NCBI GenBank assembly: GCA_964646435.1
Contig: CAZYEJ010000003.1
Span: forward strand, 15,220-79,219
Length of the DNA stretch: 64,000 nt
Source of the DNA: UBA3076 sp964646435
Lineage (GTDB): Bacteria; Desulfobacterota; Dissulfuribacteria; Dissulfuribacterales; UBA3076
Direction of reading: 5' to 3'
The notes under the pieces: model-generated
What the model saw: only the letters and a program-made list of their open reading frames with translations
Database searches by the model: none
Told to the model about the DNA's origin: nothing
Shown here: in pieces, positions 36,555 through 44,714 of the stretch
How positions within the stretch are numbered: the first letter of the stretch is position 1
Layout: each line of letters starts with the position of its first letter
Program-made: the position numbers and the translations under genes

Positions 36555-37440
36555 TTATGGAACATGCACCATCTTCTGTTTCGAAAGGATTTTCCAGATT
36601 TCCATCCAGCGAGGGCATTTCCCGGAAACAGGTATTCTGAATATAGTTTATGATATTCCGTTCGCCCTGGATGAAGGTCAATCCATCATGATCCTTGGCT
36701 ATCAGTACCGGAACAGTGTCTATGCCAAATATTTTCAGGGCAGCAGTGTTTATTTCAGGTGAAAACTTTTTATTTGGGCTTAACCCCGGAAGCAGGTCAG
36801 AATTTATTTCTTTGATTGGATTAAAGTGAAATTCGCACCGCGTGCATCCTTCCAGGGTCTCTATAACCTTGTAGCAGTGGGGGCAGTCTTCTGAAAAGAT
36901 TAGATAGAGTTGTTTAACCGGGTCAGAGCATCTTCTTACAGCATATGTCCCATTGTCCAGTGTGAGTCCGCTCAGGTCGTTTCCCGCAGTTTCAAATCTC
37001 AACAGAGAAAACATGAACAACTGTACCGCAATTATTGCCAACCCCAAAGTTAATTGTCGAATACCCATTAAGACATTCAGGATGACCATCAGAACAAAGA
37101 TAAGCAGGCAGTAAAAACAGGATGTGTTGGCAACAAAAATTTGGTATCCCAGCAATATCCCCTCGGCTGCAAGACCAAAAATAAGTACGATGCGGAGCAG
37201 TGGCTCTGTCCCTGCTCTGTATTTTGTTGTTATGGCAACACAAAATATGGAAAAGAAATATGCAGCACCTAACAGATTGAAATAAAAAGGCGGAATAAGT
37301 GTCAAAGCTTCTACTGTTCTACATCCTTCATTAACACAGAAGGCCTCTCCCTTGAATATTATTAGTAGTGCCTGGACAATTATGACAATACAGGCAAGGA
37401 GTGACAGGTAAATTACTCCCTGGAGCGATTTGAGTTTCAT
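36541..37440 (-). CDS. VKOR-family quinone-linked disulfide protein fused to a thioredoxin-like domain
   Basis: 299 residues from ATG 37440 (AGGAT lies upstream; the longer frame to 37578 enters a repeat and is not favoured). It has four or five membrane helices with CVNEGC (C35, C40) in the loop and CFYC (C108, C111) as the quinone-side redox pair. The C-terminal domain has CPHC (C186, C189), a thioredoxin-like active site. This layout is that of bacterial VKOR-thioredoxin proteins, which drive disulfide formation in the periplasm in place of DsbB. Link to pan genes is by transcription only. Confidence 0.88.
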   Translation of the reverse strand: MKLKSLQGVIYLSLLACIVIIVQALLIIFKGEAFCVNEGCRTVEALTLIPPFYFNLLGAAYFFSIFCVAITTKYRAGTEPLLRIVLIFGLAAEGILLGYQIFVANTSCFYCLLIFVLMVILNVLMGIRQLTLGLAIIAVQLFMFSLLRFETAGNDLSGLTLDNGTYAVRRCSDPVKQLYLIFSEDCPHCYKVIETLEGCTRCEFHFNPIKEINSDLLPGLSPNKKFSPEINTAALKIFGIDTVPVLIAKDHDGLTFIQGERNIINYIQNTCFREMPSLDGNLENPFETEDGACSINENY

Positions 37441-37498
37441 AGATATCCTGATAATCCCTACATTGTGTGAGGGAAGGTCCTGTTGTTTGGTTGATCCT

Positions 37499-37605
37499 GG
37501 GACCCGTAAAGGAATAATTCCTCGGTTTTGCTCAATCAAATCGACCAAATCCGACCTAAATCTGAGCGCAAATTCCAACGAGTTATTCCTTTACGGGTCC
37601 TTAGT
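37499..37605. repeat. Dispersed repeat with perfect 18-bp inverted ends, copy 1
   Basis: GGACCCGTAAAGGAATAA (37500-37517) is the exact inverse of 37583-37600; 65 bases separate the arms. Read on the minus strand, the inside resembles 52152-52240 at about four of five positions over 53 bases and encodes EFALRFRSDLVDLIEQNR; the other copy encodes EFAPGFAIDLVDLIEQNR. The element lies upstream of the VKOR start. Confidence 0.75.
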
Positions 37606-37712
37606 GACAAACCCGGTCTAAGGGGATAAAGTCGTTATTAGTCTTTAGGGCTAACTTGATAATCCATGAAAATCATCTTGAAAACCCTTTGTGTCATCAT
37701 TAGAGTTCTCTT

Positions 37713-39029
37713 ATGACTATAAAAGATCAAGCAAAACAAGGTATAATATCCAAACTTATTGAGCATTGTGCACTGGATGAGGGTCTGGATCCGCGGATTC
37801 TGCTTCAAGCCGTGGGGGCAGGGGAAATGGCAATACCACATAACAGGCATATGGAGCTCAGCCGTCCCATGGCAGTGGGGAAAGGGGTCTCCACCAAGGT
37901 TAATGCAAATATAGGCACTTCAAAGGATCATCCTGAGCTGAAGGCCGAACTGGAAAAGCTCAAGGTGGCCTTGGAAGCAGGGGCCCACACGATAATGGAT
38001 CTTTCCACAGGAGGTCCGATAAAGGAGATCCGCCAGGCTATCAGAGATGCCTGTCCCGTACCTCTTGGCACAGTTCCTATTTATCAGGCCGCTGTTGAGA
38101 CAGTGGAGCGGAGAAAGTGCTCAGTTTGCGAAATGGATGTAGACGACCTGCTGAGGGTAATTGAGGAACATGGTCAGGAGGGAGTTGACTTCGTGACAAT
38201 TCACTGTGGGCTGACTCTTAAGGCTGCGGAGCATCTTCGGTTGAAGGAGCGCGTAATGGGGGTGGTTAGCAGAGGAGGTTCCTTCATCCTGGAGTGGATG
38301 ATGCACAACCGGAAAGAAAATCCCCTCTTTGAGCATTTTGATGATATCCTGGCAATAGCTCGGGAGCATGAACTCACTTTGAGCCTTGGTGACGGTCTCC
38401 GGCCCGGGTGCCTGATGGACGCAACAGACGGCGCACAAGTGCATGAGTTGATAGTCCTGGGTGAGCTCACGCAGAGGGCATGGGACGCGGGTGTACAGGT
38501 AATAATTGAAGGGCCTGGTCATATGTCAATGGACCAGATACCGGCCAACGTTCTTTTGGAAAAGAGGCTCTGTCACGGGGCCCCATTTTATGTGCTTGGT
38601 CCCCTGACGGCTGATATTGCCCCTGGGTACGATCATATTACTAGTGCCATAGGCGGGGCCATTGCGGCGGCAGCCGGGGCCGACTTTCTCTGTTATGTGA
38701 CACCCGCCGAACATCTAAAGCTGCCGTCACTGGAAGATGTGAAAGAAGGGGTGATAGCTTGCCGCATTGCGGCCCATACGGCTGATATAGTTAAGAAAGT
38801 CCCCGGTGCCATAGAAAAAGATCGAATGATGGCCGAGGCCAGGCACCGACTTGACTGGAAGACCCAGATAGAACTCTCCATAGATCCTGAAAAGGCCCGC
38901 CTCTATCGCGAGGAGGGTGGGAAATACGATGGACCAACCTGCACGATGTGCGGGGAATACTGCGCGATCAAGACCTATCAAAGGGCAATGAGAAAAGGCC
39001 GGGAGGCAAGAGGCGATGAGAGGAAATGA
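37713..39029 (+). CDS. thiC: Phosphomethylpyrimidine synthase
   Basis: Radical-SAM enzyme making the thiamine pyrimidine (HMP-P) from AIR. The 438-residue protein has MAVGKGVSTKVNANIGTS, HTIMDLSTGG, TVPIYQA, EGPGHMSMDQIPANV and APFYVLGPLTADIAPGYDHI. The cluster motif near the C terminus is CTMCGEYC, a C-x2-C-x3-C spacing unlike the C-x2-C-x4-C of the E. coli enzyme; it seems to be the short-form clade. No TPP riboswitch is recognised upstream. The stop overlaps thiDN as ATGA. Confidence 0.97.
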   Translation: MTIKDQAKQGIISKLIEHCALDEGLDPRILLQAVGAGEMAIPHNRHMELSRPMAVGKGVSTKVNANIGTSKDHPELKAELEKLKVALEAGAHTIMDLSTGGPIKEIRQAIRDACPVPLGTVPIYQAAVETVERRKCSVCEMDVDDLLRVIEEHGQEGVDFVTIHCGLTLKAAEHLRLKERVMGVVSRGGSFILEWMMHNRKENPLFEHFDDILAIAREHELTLSLGDGLRPGCLMDATDGAQVHELIVLGELTQRAWDAGVQVIIEGPGHMSMDQIPANVLLEKRLCHGAPFYVLGPLTADIAPGYDHITSAIGGAIAAAAGADFLCYVTPAEHLKLPSLEDVKEGVIACRIAAHTADIVKKVPGAIEKDRMMAEARHRLDWKTQIELSIDPEKARLYREEGGKYDGPTCTMCGEYCAIKTYQRAMRKGREARGDERK

Positions 39030-40378
39030 ATCCTGGTCCGGTTCTTACCATTGCCGGTTCTGACTCAGGTGGTGGCGCAGGTCTCCAACAAGACTTGAAG
39101 GTCTTTACGGTCCTTGGGTCCTATGGTTCGAGCGTTGTTACCGCACTGACTGCTCAGAACACTCTCGGGGTCCATGCCGTTGATCCTGTAGATCCTGATT
39201 TTGTTGGGAAGCAGCTTGATGCCGTACTTGAAGACATTTGCCCGGTAGCTATCAAGATCGGTATGCTGGCCAACGCAGCAATTGTGGAGATTGTTGCGGA
39301 TCGTCTGGGTCGGCATATTAATAAAGATACCATACTGGTAGTAGACCCTGTCATGGTCTCCAAAAACGGGCATCGACTCCTGGAACAAGATGCAGTGGAT
39401 GTCCTAAGGACCAGGCTTCTTCCTCTTGCGGACGTTTTTACACCCAATATTCCAGAGGCTGAAGTTTTTCTCGGCTGGCGTATCCAGACACTGGAAGACA
39501 TGCGGCTTGCTGCGATTGATCTCCTCAAGCTCGCAGATTGCCCTTGTGTCATTCTGAAAGGGGGTCATCTCCGCAACCAGGATCCTGTGGATGTTCTTGC
39601 CCACAAAGAAGGGGTTTTAGAGATAACAGGGACTCGCATTCCCACACAACATACCCACGGAACCGGCTGTACCTTTTCTGCCGCACTGTTGGTGTTTCTG
39701 GCTTGTGGACTGGAAATGGAAAATGCCGCTCAGAAGGCCAAAGAGTTTGTGACCCAGGCGATTAGGGGGGCGGTGTCTGTTGGCAAGGGTATAAGGCCAA
39801 CGAATCCTTTGAGTATAATCGAAGACGATATTGCTCGTTACCCCGTAATTGAAGCCCTTGAGAAGGCGTGGAAGCGTCTTTTGTCGTTCCCCTGTCGCTC
39901 TCTGATCCCGGAAGTTCAGATGAATCTTGGCTATGCCCTTCCGTGGGTAAGTTCCGTGCAGGATGTGGCTGCTTTCCCCGGAAGGATTGTAGGCCTGGAA
40001 GAAGGTGTGGCCAGGATAAGGGGCCCGGCATATGGGGTCTCAAGCCATGTGGCCAGGATAATATTGACCGCGATGGGCCATGATCGTGGATACAGGTCTG
40101 CCATGAATATCCGCTATGATCTCGGGTATCTTAAGCGGGCACAGGACCTTGGTTACTCAAAGGCTGAGTTCTCCAGAAAGGATGAACCCGAGGACGTAAA
40201 AGCAAAGGAAGGCTCTACCCTGGTATGGGGCGTAAAGAGGGCCATTGAAGGTGCGGGTATGGTGCCGGATATCATACATGATGCAGGAGATATAGGAAAA
40301 GAGCCGATTATTCGAGTCCTGGGACACGATCCATTGGAGGTGGTGGACAAGGCCTTGAGATTGGCCGGGTTTTCGTAA
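39026..40378 (+). CDS. thiDN: Bifunctional HMP kinase / thiamine-phosphate synthase (ThiD-ThiN fusion)
   Basis: 450 residues. The N-terminal ThiD part (about 1-265) starts LTIAGSDSGGGAGLQQDLK, carries GMLANAAIVE, DPVMVSKNG and HGTGCTFSAAL, and phosphorylates HMP-P. The C-terminal ThiN part (about 275-450), with IPEVQMNLGYALPWV, AGAGMVPDIIHD-like GAGMVPDIIHDAGD and GKEPIIRVLGHDPLEVVDKA, replaces ThiE by joining HMP-PP and thiazole phosphate. It overlaps thiC by four bases, so the two genes give a coupled thiamine module. Confidence 0.95.
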   Translation: MNPGPVLTIAGSDSGGGAGLQQDLKVFTVLGSYGSSVVTALTAQNTLGVHAVDPVDPDFVGKQLDAVLEDICPVAIKIGMLANAAIVEIVADRLGRHINKDTILVVDPVMVSKNGHRLLEQDAVDVLRTRLLPLADVFTPNIPEAEVFLGWRIQTLEDMRLAAIDLLKLADCPCVILKGGHLRNQDPVDVLAHKEGVLEITGTRIPTQHTHGTGCTFSAALLVFLACGLEMENAAQKAKEFVTQAIRGAVSVGKGIRPTNPLSIIEDDIARYPVIEALEKAWKRLLSFPCRSLIPEVQMNLGYALPWVSSVQDVAAFPGRIVGLEEGVARIRGPAYGVSSHVARIILTAMGHDRGYRSAMNIRYDLGYLKRAQDLGYSKAEFSRKDEPEDVKAKEGSTLVWGVKRAIEGAGMVPDIIHDAGDIGKEPIIRVLGHDPLEVVDKALRLAGFS

Positions 40379-40386
40379 TTTTTGCT

Positions 40387-41850
40387 ATGAATTTAACTAA
40401 AGACTCAATCACTTCAATAGTAAGCAGGCTGGTGCAGACTGCAAACCGCGAACTGCCGCAGGATGTCGCGACAGCTCTCTTGGCTGCAAGGAAGAGAGAG
40501 AAATCACCGGCCGGCAGGCTGATGCTTGATATTATAGTAGAAAATGCAGATCTTGCCAGGCAGACCGGACTTCCGATATGTCAGGATACAGGTATTGATG
40601 TTGTATTTGTACAGATAGGTCAGGAGCTTAAAATTGAGGGCGATCTGGTCAGGGCCATAAATGAGGGGATTGCCCGAGGTACAAAAGAAGGCTGCCTGAG
40701 ATGCTCTGTCTGCGATCCTATTACCAGGAAAAATACTGGAGACAACACCCCTGCGGTTGTCCATGTAGAGCCGGTGGCTGGTGACAGCCTGGAGATTTCT
40801 ATACTACCAAAGGGCTGCGGAAGCGAAAATATGAGTGCCATAGTGATGCTCCCGCCTTCGGCAGGTGAGGATGGCATTGTGAGGGCGGTAGCAAATCAGG
40901 TGCTAAAGGCCGGACCGAACCCCTGTCCTCCCGGGATAATAGGCATAGGCATCGGCGGTACCATGGAAAAGGCGGCGCTGCTTGCCAAAAAGGCCCTGTT
41001 GAGACCTGTGGGTTCGAGAAATTCAAGGGATGATTTGGCAGAGTTGGAGGACCGGATATTTGTTCAAATAAATGGTCTGGGGATTGGTCCTCTAGGACTT
41101 GGCGGGTCTGTTACATCGCTTGGTGTGGCCGTGGAGGTCTATCCCTGTCACATAGCAAGCCTCCCTGTAGCAATAAACATCCAGTGTCATGCTGCCAGGC
41201 ATTGCACTGCAAGGTGGAGAGGTGGGGCATGGGTTATGAGTCAAGTGCCAGGGGTTATTTCCCTCCATCCTCCCGCTAAACGTCCCATGCCTCTTGCACA
41301 AGGAGTTGTTCGGATCGAACTTCCACTGTCAGAATCGTCTATACGGGAACTGCGGGCTGGTGATTGGGTGTTGCTCAACGGTGTTGTTTATACGGGGAGG
41401 GACCAGACCCATCGTCGATTGGTGGAGATGTTAGACAGGGGGGATTCATTGCCCGTAGATCTAAGTGGGCAGTTAATATACTATGTGGGTCCCTCTCCAG
41501 CCCCGCCGGGAAGACCGGTGGGTTCCGCAGGGCCTACCACCAGCTACCGAATGGATGCCTATACACCCCGCATGCTGGCTGAAGGCGTGCTTGCCACAAT
41601 GGGAAAGGGAAGGCGTTCTCCGGAGGTGAAGGCCGCCTTGAAAGAACACGGAGCCGTGTATTTTGCGACAGCAGGGGGTGCAGGGGCCTATCTGGCGAGC
41701 TGCATAGAGTCCTGCGAGCTAATCGCATTTCCCGAGTTGGGTCCCGAGGCTCTGTACCGGATGAAGCTTAGGGACTTTCCTGCCATTGTGATCAACGATA
41801 TAACAGGTGCTGATTTTTATGAGATTGCAATCAAACAACATAAAATCTAG
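40387..41850 (+). CDS. Class I iron-sulfur fumarate hydratase, alpha and beta parts fused
   Basis: Interconverts fumarate and malate. The 487-residue chain carries the alpha part (about 1-285, cluster cysteines in PICQDTGID, LRCSVCDP region and LPKGCGSENMSA; also GIGIGGTMEKAALLAKKAL) and the beta part (about 300-487; GDWVLLNGVVYTGRDQTH, SAGPTTSYRMD, ATAGGAGAYLA). Many bacteria encode these as two subunits. It begins 8 bases after thiDN. A tartrate dehydratase-like substrate cannot be excluded from sequence alone. Confidence 0.92.
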   Translation: MNLTKDSITSIVSRLVQTANRELPQDVATALLAARKREKSPAGRLMLDIIVENADLARQTGLPICQDTGIDVVFVQIGQELKIEGDLVRAINEGIARGTKEGCLRCSVCDPITRKNTGDNTPAVVHVEPVAGDSLEISILPKGCGSENMSAIVMLPPSAGEDGIVRAVANQVLKAGPNPCPPGIIGIGIGGTMEKAALLAKKALLRPVGSRNSRDDLAELEDRIFVQINGLGIGPLGLGGSVTSLGVAVEVYPCHIASLPVAINIQCHAARHCTARWRGGAWVMSQVPGVISLHPPAKRPMPLAQGVVRIELPLSESSIRELRAGDWVLLNGVVYTGRDQTHRRLVEMLDRGDSLPVDLSGQLIYYVGPSPAPPGRPVGSAGPTTSYRMDAYTPRMLAEGVLATMGKGRRSPEVKAALKEHGAVYFATAGGAGAYLASCIESCELIAFPELGPEALYRMKLRDFPAIVINDITGADFYEIAIKQHKI

Positions 41851-41965
41851 ATAGCCGTATTTATTCCATAGAATCCGAGGCTGATAGCCGACATTGTTCA
41901 TTGAAAATGTTTCAGTTGTTCCAGCCATTGGAGGCTTTTATAATACCCCAAAATAGCCAAGCTTC

Positions 41966-41994
41966 TTGACACAAAACAGGTGTCATGATATAAA
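41966..41994 (+). promoter_or_regulatory. Near-consensus promoter with embedded inverted repeat
   Basis: TTGACA (41966-41971), 17-base spacer, TATAAA (41989-41994), with TG one base before the -10 box (extended -10). Overlapping the -35 box is TGACAC (41967-41972), seven bases, GTGTCA (41980-41985), a perfect inverted repeat and a candidate repressor site. The promoter faces the small gene at 42064. Confidence 0.75.
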
Positions 41995-42063
41995 AATTTG
42001 CTGTGTGTGGTAATTTTTGAAGGAAAATTATATCCCAAGTAACTTATTAAGAGGAGGTTAATT

Positions 42064-42384
42064 ATGGCTGATTTCTACATCAATGTCTTGATGGATGATG
42101 AGAAACTTAAAAAAATTGAAGCTGCCGGATTGGCTGATCAAGTTCAGGAAATTGACGGCAAAAAGACGATTCAGGTGGGAATGACCAAAAAAGATAAAAA
42201 GAAACTCTGTAAGGGCTTCACCGACTTAGCATTCGACTCTTCAGATGCCTGTGTACTTCCTGAAGATGCAGAGAATACCCTGATGGGTATTATAGCGGAA
42301 ATGGGTACTTTGGATGTTATGAAGGTTGCAATAACCAAGCTCTACAATCCTCTTGCCGGAAAGAGCATTCGAACACTTAACTAA
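42064..42384 (+). CDS. Small hypothetical protein under a strong promoter
   Basis: 106 residues, not recognised. It starts MADFYINVLMDDEKLKKIEA and has a lysine-rich middle (TKKDKKKLCKGF), an acidic SSDACVLPEDAENT and two Cys residues. There is no signal peptide or membrane helix, so it should be cytosolic. The reading frame has good coding character, GAGGAGG lies eight bases before the ATG, and the promoter at 41966 is close to consensus; abundant expression is inferred. Element C begins 13 bases after the stop. Fumarase upstream is 213 bases away, so this is its own unit. Confidence 0.75.
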   Translation: MADFYINVLMDDEKLKKIEAAGLADQVQEIDGKKTIQVGMTKKDKKKLCKGFTDLAFDSSDACVLPEDAENTLMGIIAEMGTLDVMKVAITKLYNPLAGKSIRTLN

Positions 42385-42397
42385 GCACAGAAATTTT

Positions 42398-42556
42398 TTA
42401 ACCGTTCACGGGGTTACAACGCCTATTTTACCGCACCCCACCGAACTGTGAGCGTTCACAGGGTGCTACAGATGTGAGGTGGAGGGTACGCAGATGTACT
42501 CCATGTAATTCAAGTGCCTGACAACAAAGCAGATGCTGTGCCCTGTGAACGCTCAC
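42398..42556 (-). mobile_element. MITE-like element, full copy C with perfect 8-bp target duplication
   Basis: 159-bp element in the opposite orientation to A and B: TTAACCGTTCACGGGG at its low-coordinate end and GTGAGCGTTCACAGGG read inward from 42556 (12 of 16 match). GAAATTTT occurs at 42390-42397 and 42557-42564. By eye it is 85-90 percent identical to copy B. It lies directly behind the small gene at 42064. The remaining bases to 42773 hold no gene; a GGCTGGTAGCT / GGCTACCAGCT partial palindrome is near 42687-42719. Confidence 0.88.
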
Positions 42557-42773
42557 GAAATTTTTTTGAAAGAGTTTTTCTTAGGACAAATTTACTTAAG
42601 GCCTTTACATGTAATAATTTCCAAACAAGAGATTATTTCATAATTTCGAGTTTCTTGTATTCAAAAATTATTCACAGATTAGTTCATGGCTGGTAGCTCA
42701 GAATTCATGGCTACCAGCTATAAGCTAAACTTGTCAATTGAGCCGAATTACTTCCGATAATAATCGGTCTGGT

Positions 42774-43685
42774 TTACAAGTCAAAAGGTGTTAAGTTTTC
42801 ATAACCATCTTCAGTAACAGCAAATGTTTGTTCAAATTGAGCAGAAAGCGATCCATCCGCGGTTACTACTGTCCACTTATCTTCCAATATCAAAACATTT
42901 TTTCTTCCCAGATTTATCATAGGTTCAATTGTAAAGACCATACCGGGAACGAGGCCTATACCCTTCCCTCGAAGGCCATAATGGGGGACCTCGGGAGATT
43001 CATGGAATTCAAACCCAACACCATGACCAACAAATTCCCTGACCACTGAGCACCCTTCCCCTTCAGCATATTTCTGTATGGCCCATCCAATATCTCCTAT
43101 TGTATTTCCTGGGCGCACCATGGACCTGCCGGCCTTCAGACTCTCGCGGGCAACCCTGACAATTTTCCGTGCCTCGGAACTGGGCGAGCCCACGAAAAAA
43201 GTCTGGTTTGCATCGGCATAATATCCATTTAAGATGGGAGTTACGTCCACATTCACAATATCCCCGTCTCTCAAGACCCGTTTGCCCGGGATCCCGTGGC
43301 AGACAACTTCATTTACCGAAACACAAACGCTTTTTGGAAAACCCCTGTAATTCAGAGGCGCAGGAATGGCACCATTTTTAATGGTGAATTCATGAACCAG
43401 GGTATTAATATCATCGGTGATTATTCCTGGCCTAATCTCATCCTTCACCAATCGCAGGAGTTCCAGGACTAACTGTCCCGCCTTCCTGATGCCTTCGATA
43501 TCCTCTTTTTCCTTGAGTCGAATTCTGTATTTCTGTAAATATAGATTTTTGATATCACGGTATCCTGTGCCTTTTTTAAGGAGACAACATTTTTTATACT
43601 TCAGTCCGCTTCCGCAAGGGCACGGATCATTTCGACCTACTTTGTTTTTCTTGTCTTCCAGTATCACGTTGTTATTACCCACCAA
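42774..43685 (-). CDS. map: Type I methionine aminopeptidase with N-terminal SEC-C zinc motif
   Basis: Removes the starting methionine from new proteins. The 303-residue protein begins with a SEC-C motif (KVGRNDPCPCGSGLKYKKCC, about residues 15-34), nearly identical to the one ending SecA in this window. The catalytic domain has HGIPGKRVLRDGDIVNVDV, ADANQTFFVG, FVGHGVGFEFHESPEVPHYG, VPGMVFTIEPM and AQFEQTFAVTEDG, which provide the two-metal site. The SEC-C motif probably binds zinc and may help ribosome contact; that role is inferred. Confidence 0.95.
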   Translation of the reverse strand: MVGNNNVILEDKKNKVGRNDPCPCGSGLKYKKCCLLKKGTGYRDIKNLYLQKYRIRLKEKEDIEGIRKAGQLVLELLRLVKDEIRPGIITDDINTLVHEFTIKNGAIPAPLNYRGFPKSVCVSVNEVVCHGIPGKRVLRDGDIVNVDVTPILNGYYADANQTFFVGSPSSEARKIVRVARESLKAGRSMVRPGNTIGDIGWAIQKYAEGEGCSVVREFVGHGVGFEFHESPEVPHYGLRGKGIGLVPGMVFTIEPMINLGRKNVLILEDKWTVVTADGSLSAQFEQTFAVTEDGYENLTPFDL

Positions 43686-44056
43686 TTTCTAAATTTAAGT
43701 TTCAAGCCGTGAATGGCTACACATTATCTATTATTTAAACCTACTCCAAAAATCCAAAATCAGCTATCAAAATCAGGAGAGGCCTACTGAAAAAAAATAT
43801 CTCCTTTCTGGATATCTGTTCATGCGTTTGTTGTTTATCCCTTTATTTGAGAAAAAAATTCCTACAATGTAAAGAAAAAAATCCTTGCAATGGCAACATG
43901 TTTCTCTTATATGTCTTTTGTGGAGAGATAGGTACGGTTTTGCAGCGCTCATTAATGATTAAACGCCTGGAATAATTTTTGCTGGTTATCTAAGAAAAGG
44001 CATTTATTGCAAATATGTTGTGAGCCCAATACTTAAAGTTTGAGGTGCAAGGAAAA
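43686..44056. other. Intergenic stretch upstream of the small Cys-rich gene
   Basis: AT-rich, about 370 bases, divergent between map and the gene at 44057. It contains the solo element end (43700-43720). No gene or RNA is recognised; a promoter must be here for both flanking genes but none stands out by eye. Confidence 0.5.
43700..43720 (-). repeat. Solo element end, second copy
   Basis: Read on the minus strand GTAGCCATTCACGG-CTTGAAA; differs from 27767-27787 at one base. The first 14 bases match the outer end of the MITE-like elements. It lies 15 bases before the map start. Confidence 0.5.
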
Positions 44057-44311
44057 ATGATCGATAATGATAGTAAGGGGGAATTGAATATGGCCCTTGC
44101 TTTTTCCAGTCAATTCCAAGAATCATCTGAAGTGATTTGTCAAGACTTTGAGCCTGTCCTTCCCGGAAACGTTTACAGCTTTTGTAAATATGCCACTTTT
44201 TGGATAGACGGTCAAAAAGAGCGTACCTGTCCTTTTACAAATTGTCCTTGTGCCGGCGCCTATTCTCCCCTTCTGTGTGGCATATATTGCAATAAAGTCA
44301 GTAATAAATAA
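44057..44311 (+). CDS. Small cysteine-rich hypothetical protein
   Basis: Unrecognised. Two starts are possible: ATG 44057 (AAGGA four bases before, 84 residues) or ATG 44090 (AAGGGGG eight bases before, 73 residues, MALAFSSQFQESSEVICQD). The second has the better site. Seven cysteines, five of them in the last 30 residues (TCPFTNCPCAGAY, LLCGIYCN), suggest a zinc or iron-sulfur site. No signal peptide is seen. It lies in a repeat-rich intergenic zone with no operon partner. Confidence 0.5.
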   Translation: MIDNDSKGELNMALAFSSQFQESSEVICQDFEPVLPGNVYSFCKYATFWIDGQKERTCPFTNCPCAGAYSPLLCGIYCNKVSNK

Positions 44312-44498
44312 AAAATCTGGGTTTATCGCACAATTTCTCGAAAAAATCCGGTTGCTTGTTCTTCCATTTAAATTATTTTCATGATTCCGTTGAAAAAATC
44401 CAATCCGCGGCGTTGCATAAGAGCTGAAAGCCTGAAGCTGAAAGCTGAGAGGGGTTAATTGCGATAGCTCTTTGAGCTTTGAGCTGATTTCACCGCCT

Positions 44499-44558
44499 TG
44501 CATCTCGGGCTTTTTGAGCGGAATCATGTTTCAGACTTTTTGCAGTATAATCATCTGT
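44499..44558 (+). repeat. TTGCATCTCGGG dispersed repeat, copy 1
   Basis: TTGCATCTCGGGCTTTTTGA and the next 40 bases match 51428-51487 with about eight differences. Behind each copy, after other sequence, a GATTACAAGATA stretch recurs (44635-44646 and 51532-51543), so the repeat probably extends further and was interrupted here by half element D. Confidence 0.7.
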
Positions 44559-44565
44559 TAGTTTT

Positions 44566-44640
44566 TCTGCAGCACCCTGTAAACGCTCACAGTTCGGTGG
44601 GTTGCGGTAAAACGGGCGTTGTAATCCCGTGAACGATTAC
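44566..44640 (+). mobile_element. MITE-like element, half copy D
   Basis: Only the right part of the element: from TCTGCAGCACCCTGTAAACG (the inner inverted left-end copy) through to the right end GTGAACGATTAC. The left 85 bases are absent. It is inserted in or next to the TTGCATCTCGGG repeat. No flanking duplication is seen. Confidence 0.7.
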
Positions 44641-44714
44641 AAGATAATGGACTATTGCGAACAATACTTTGAACAGTCATAATAAGGAAAAACGATCCGG
44701 AAAAAGGGGAAAAG

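Larger units (their letters stand above)
44312..44714. other. Repeat-filled intergenic stretch upstream of argS
   Basis: About 400 bases holding the first copy of the TTGCATCTCGGG repeat (44499-44558), half element D (44566-44640) and, before them, an AGCTGAAAGC-rich partial inverted repeat near 44425-44490. No gene is seen. The argS start has AAAAGGGGAAAAG directly upstream. Confidence 0.6.

Noticed and set aside
37606..37712. TPP riboswitch ahead of thiC
   Set aside because: The CTGAGA and ACCTGA core motifs of a THI element are not found in the leader.
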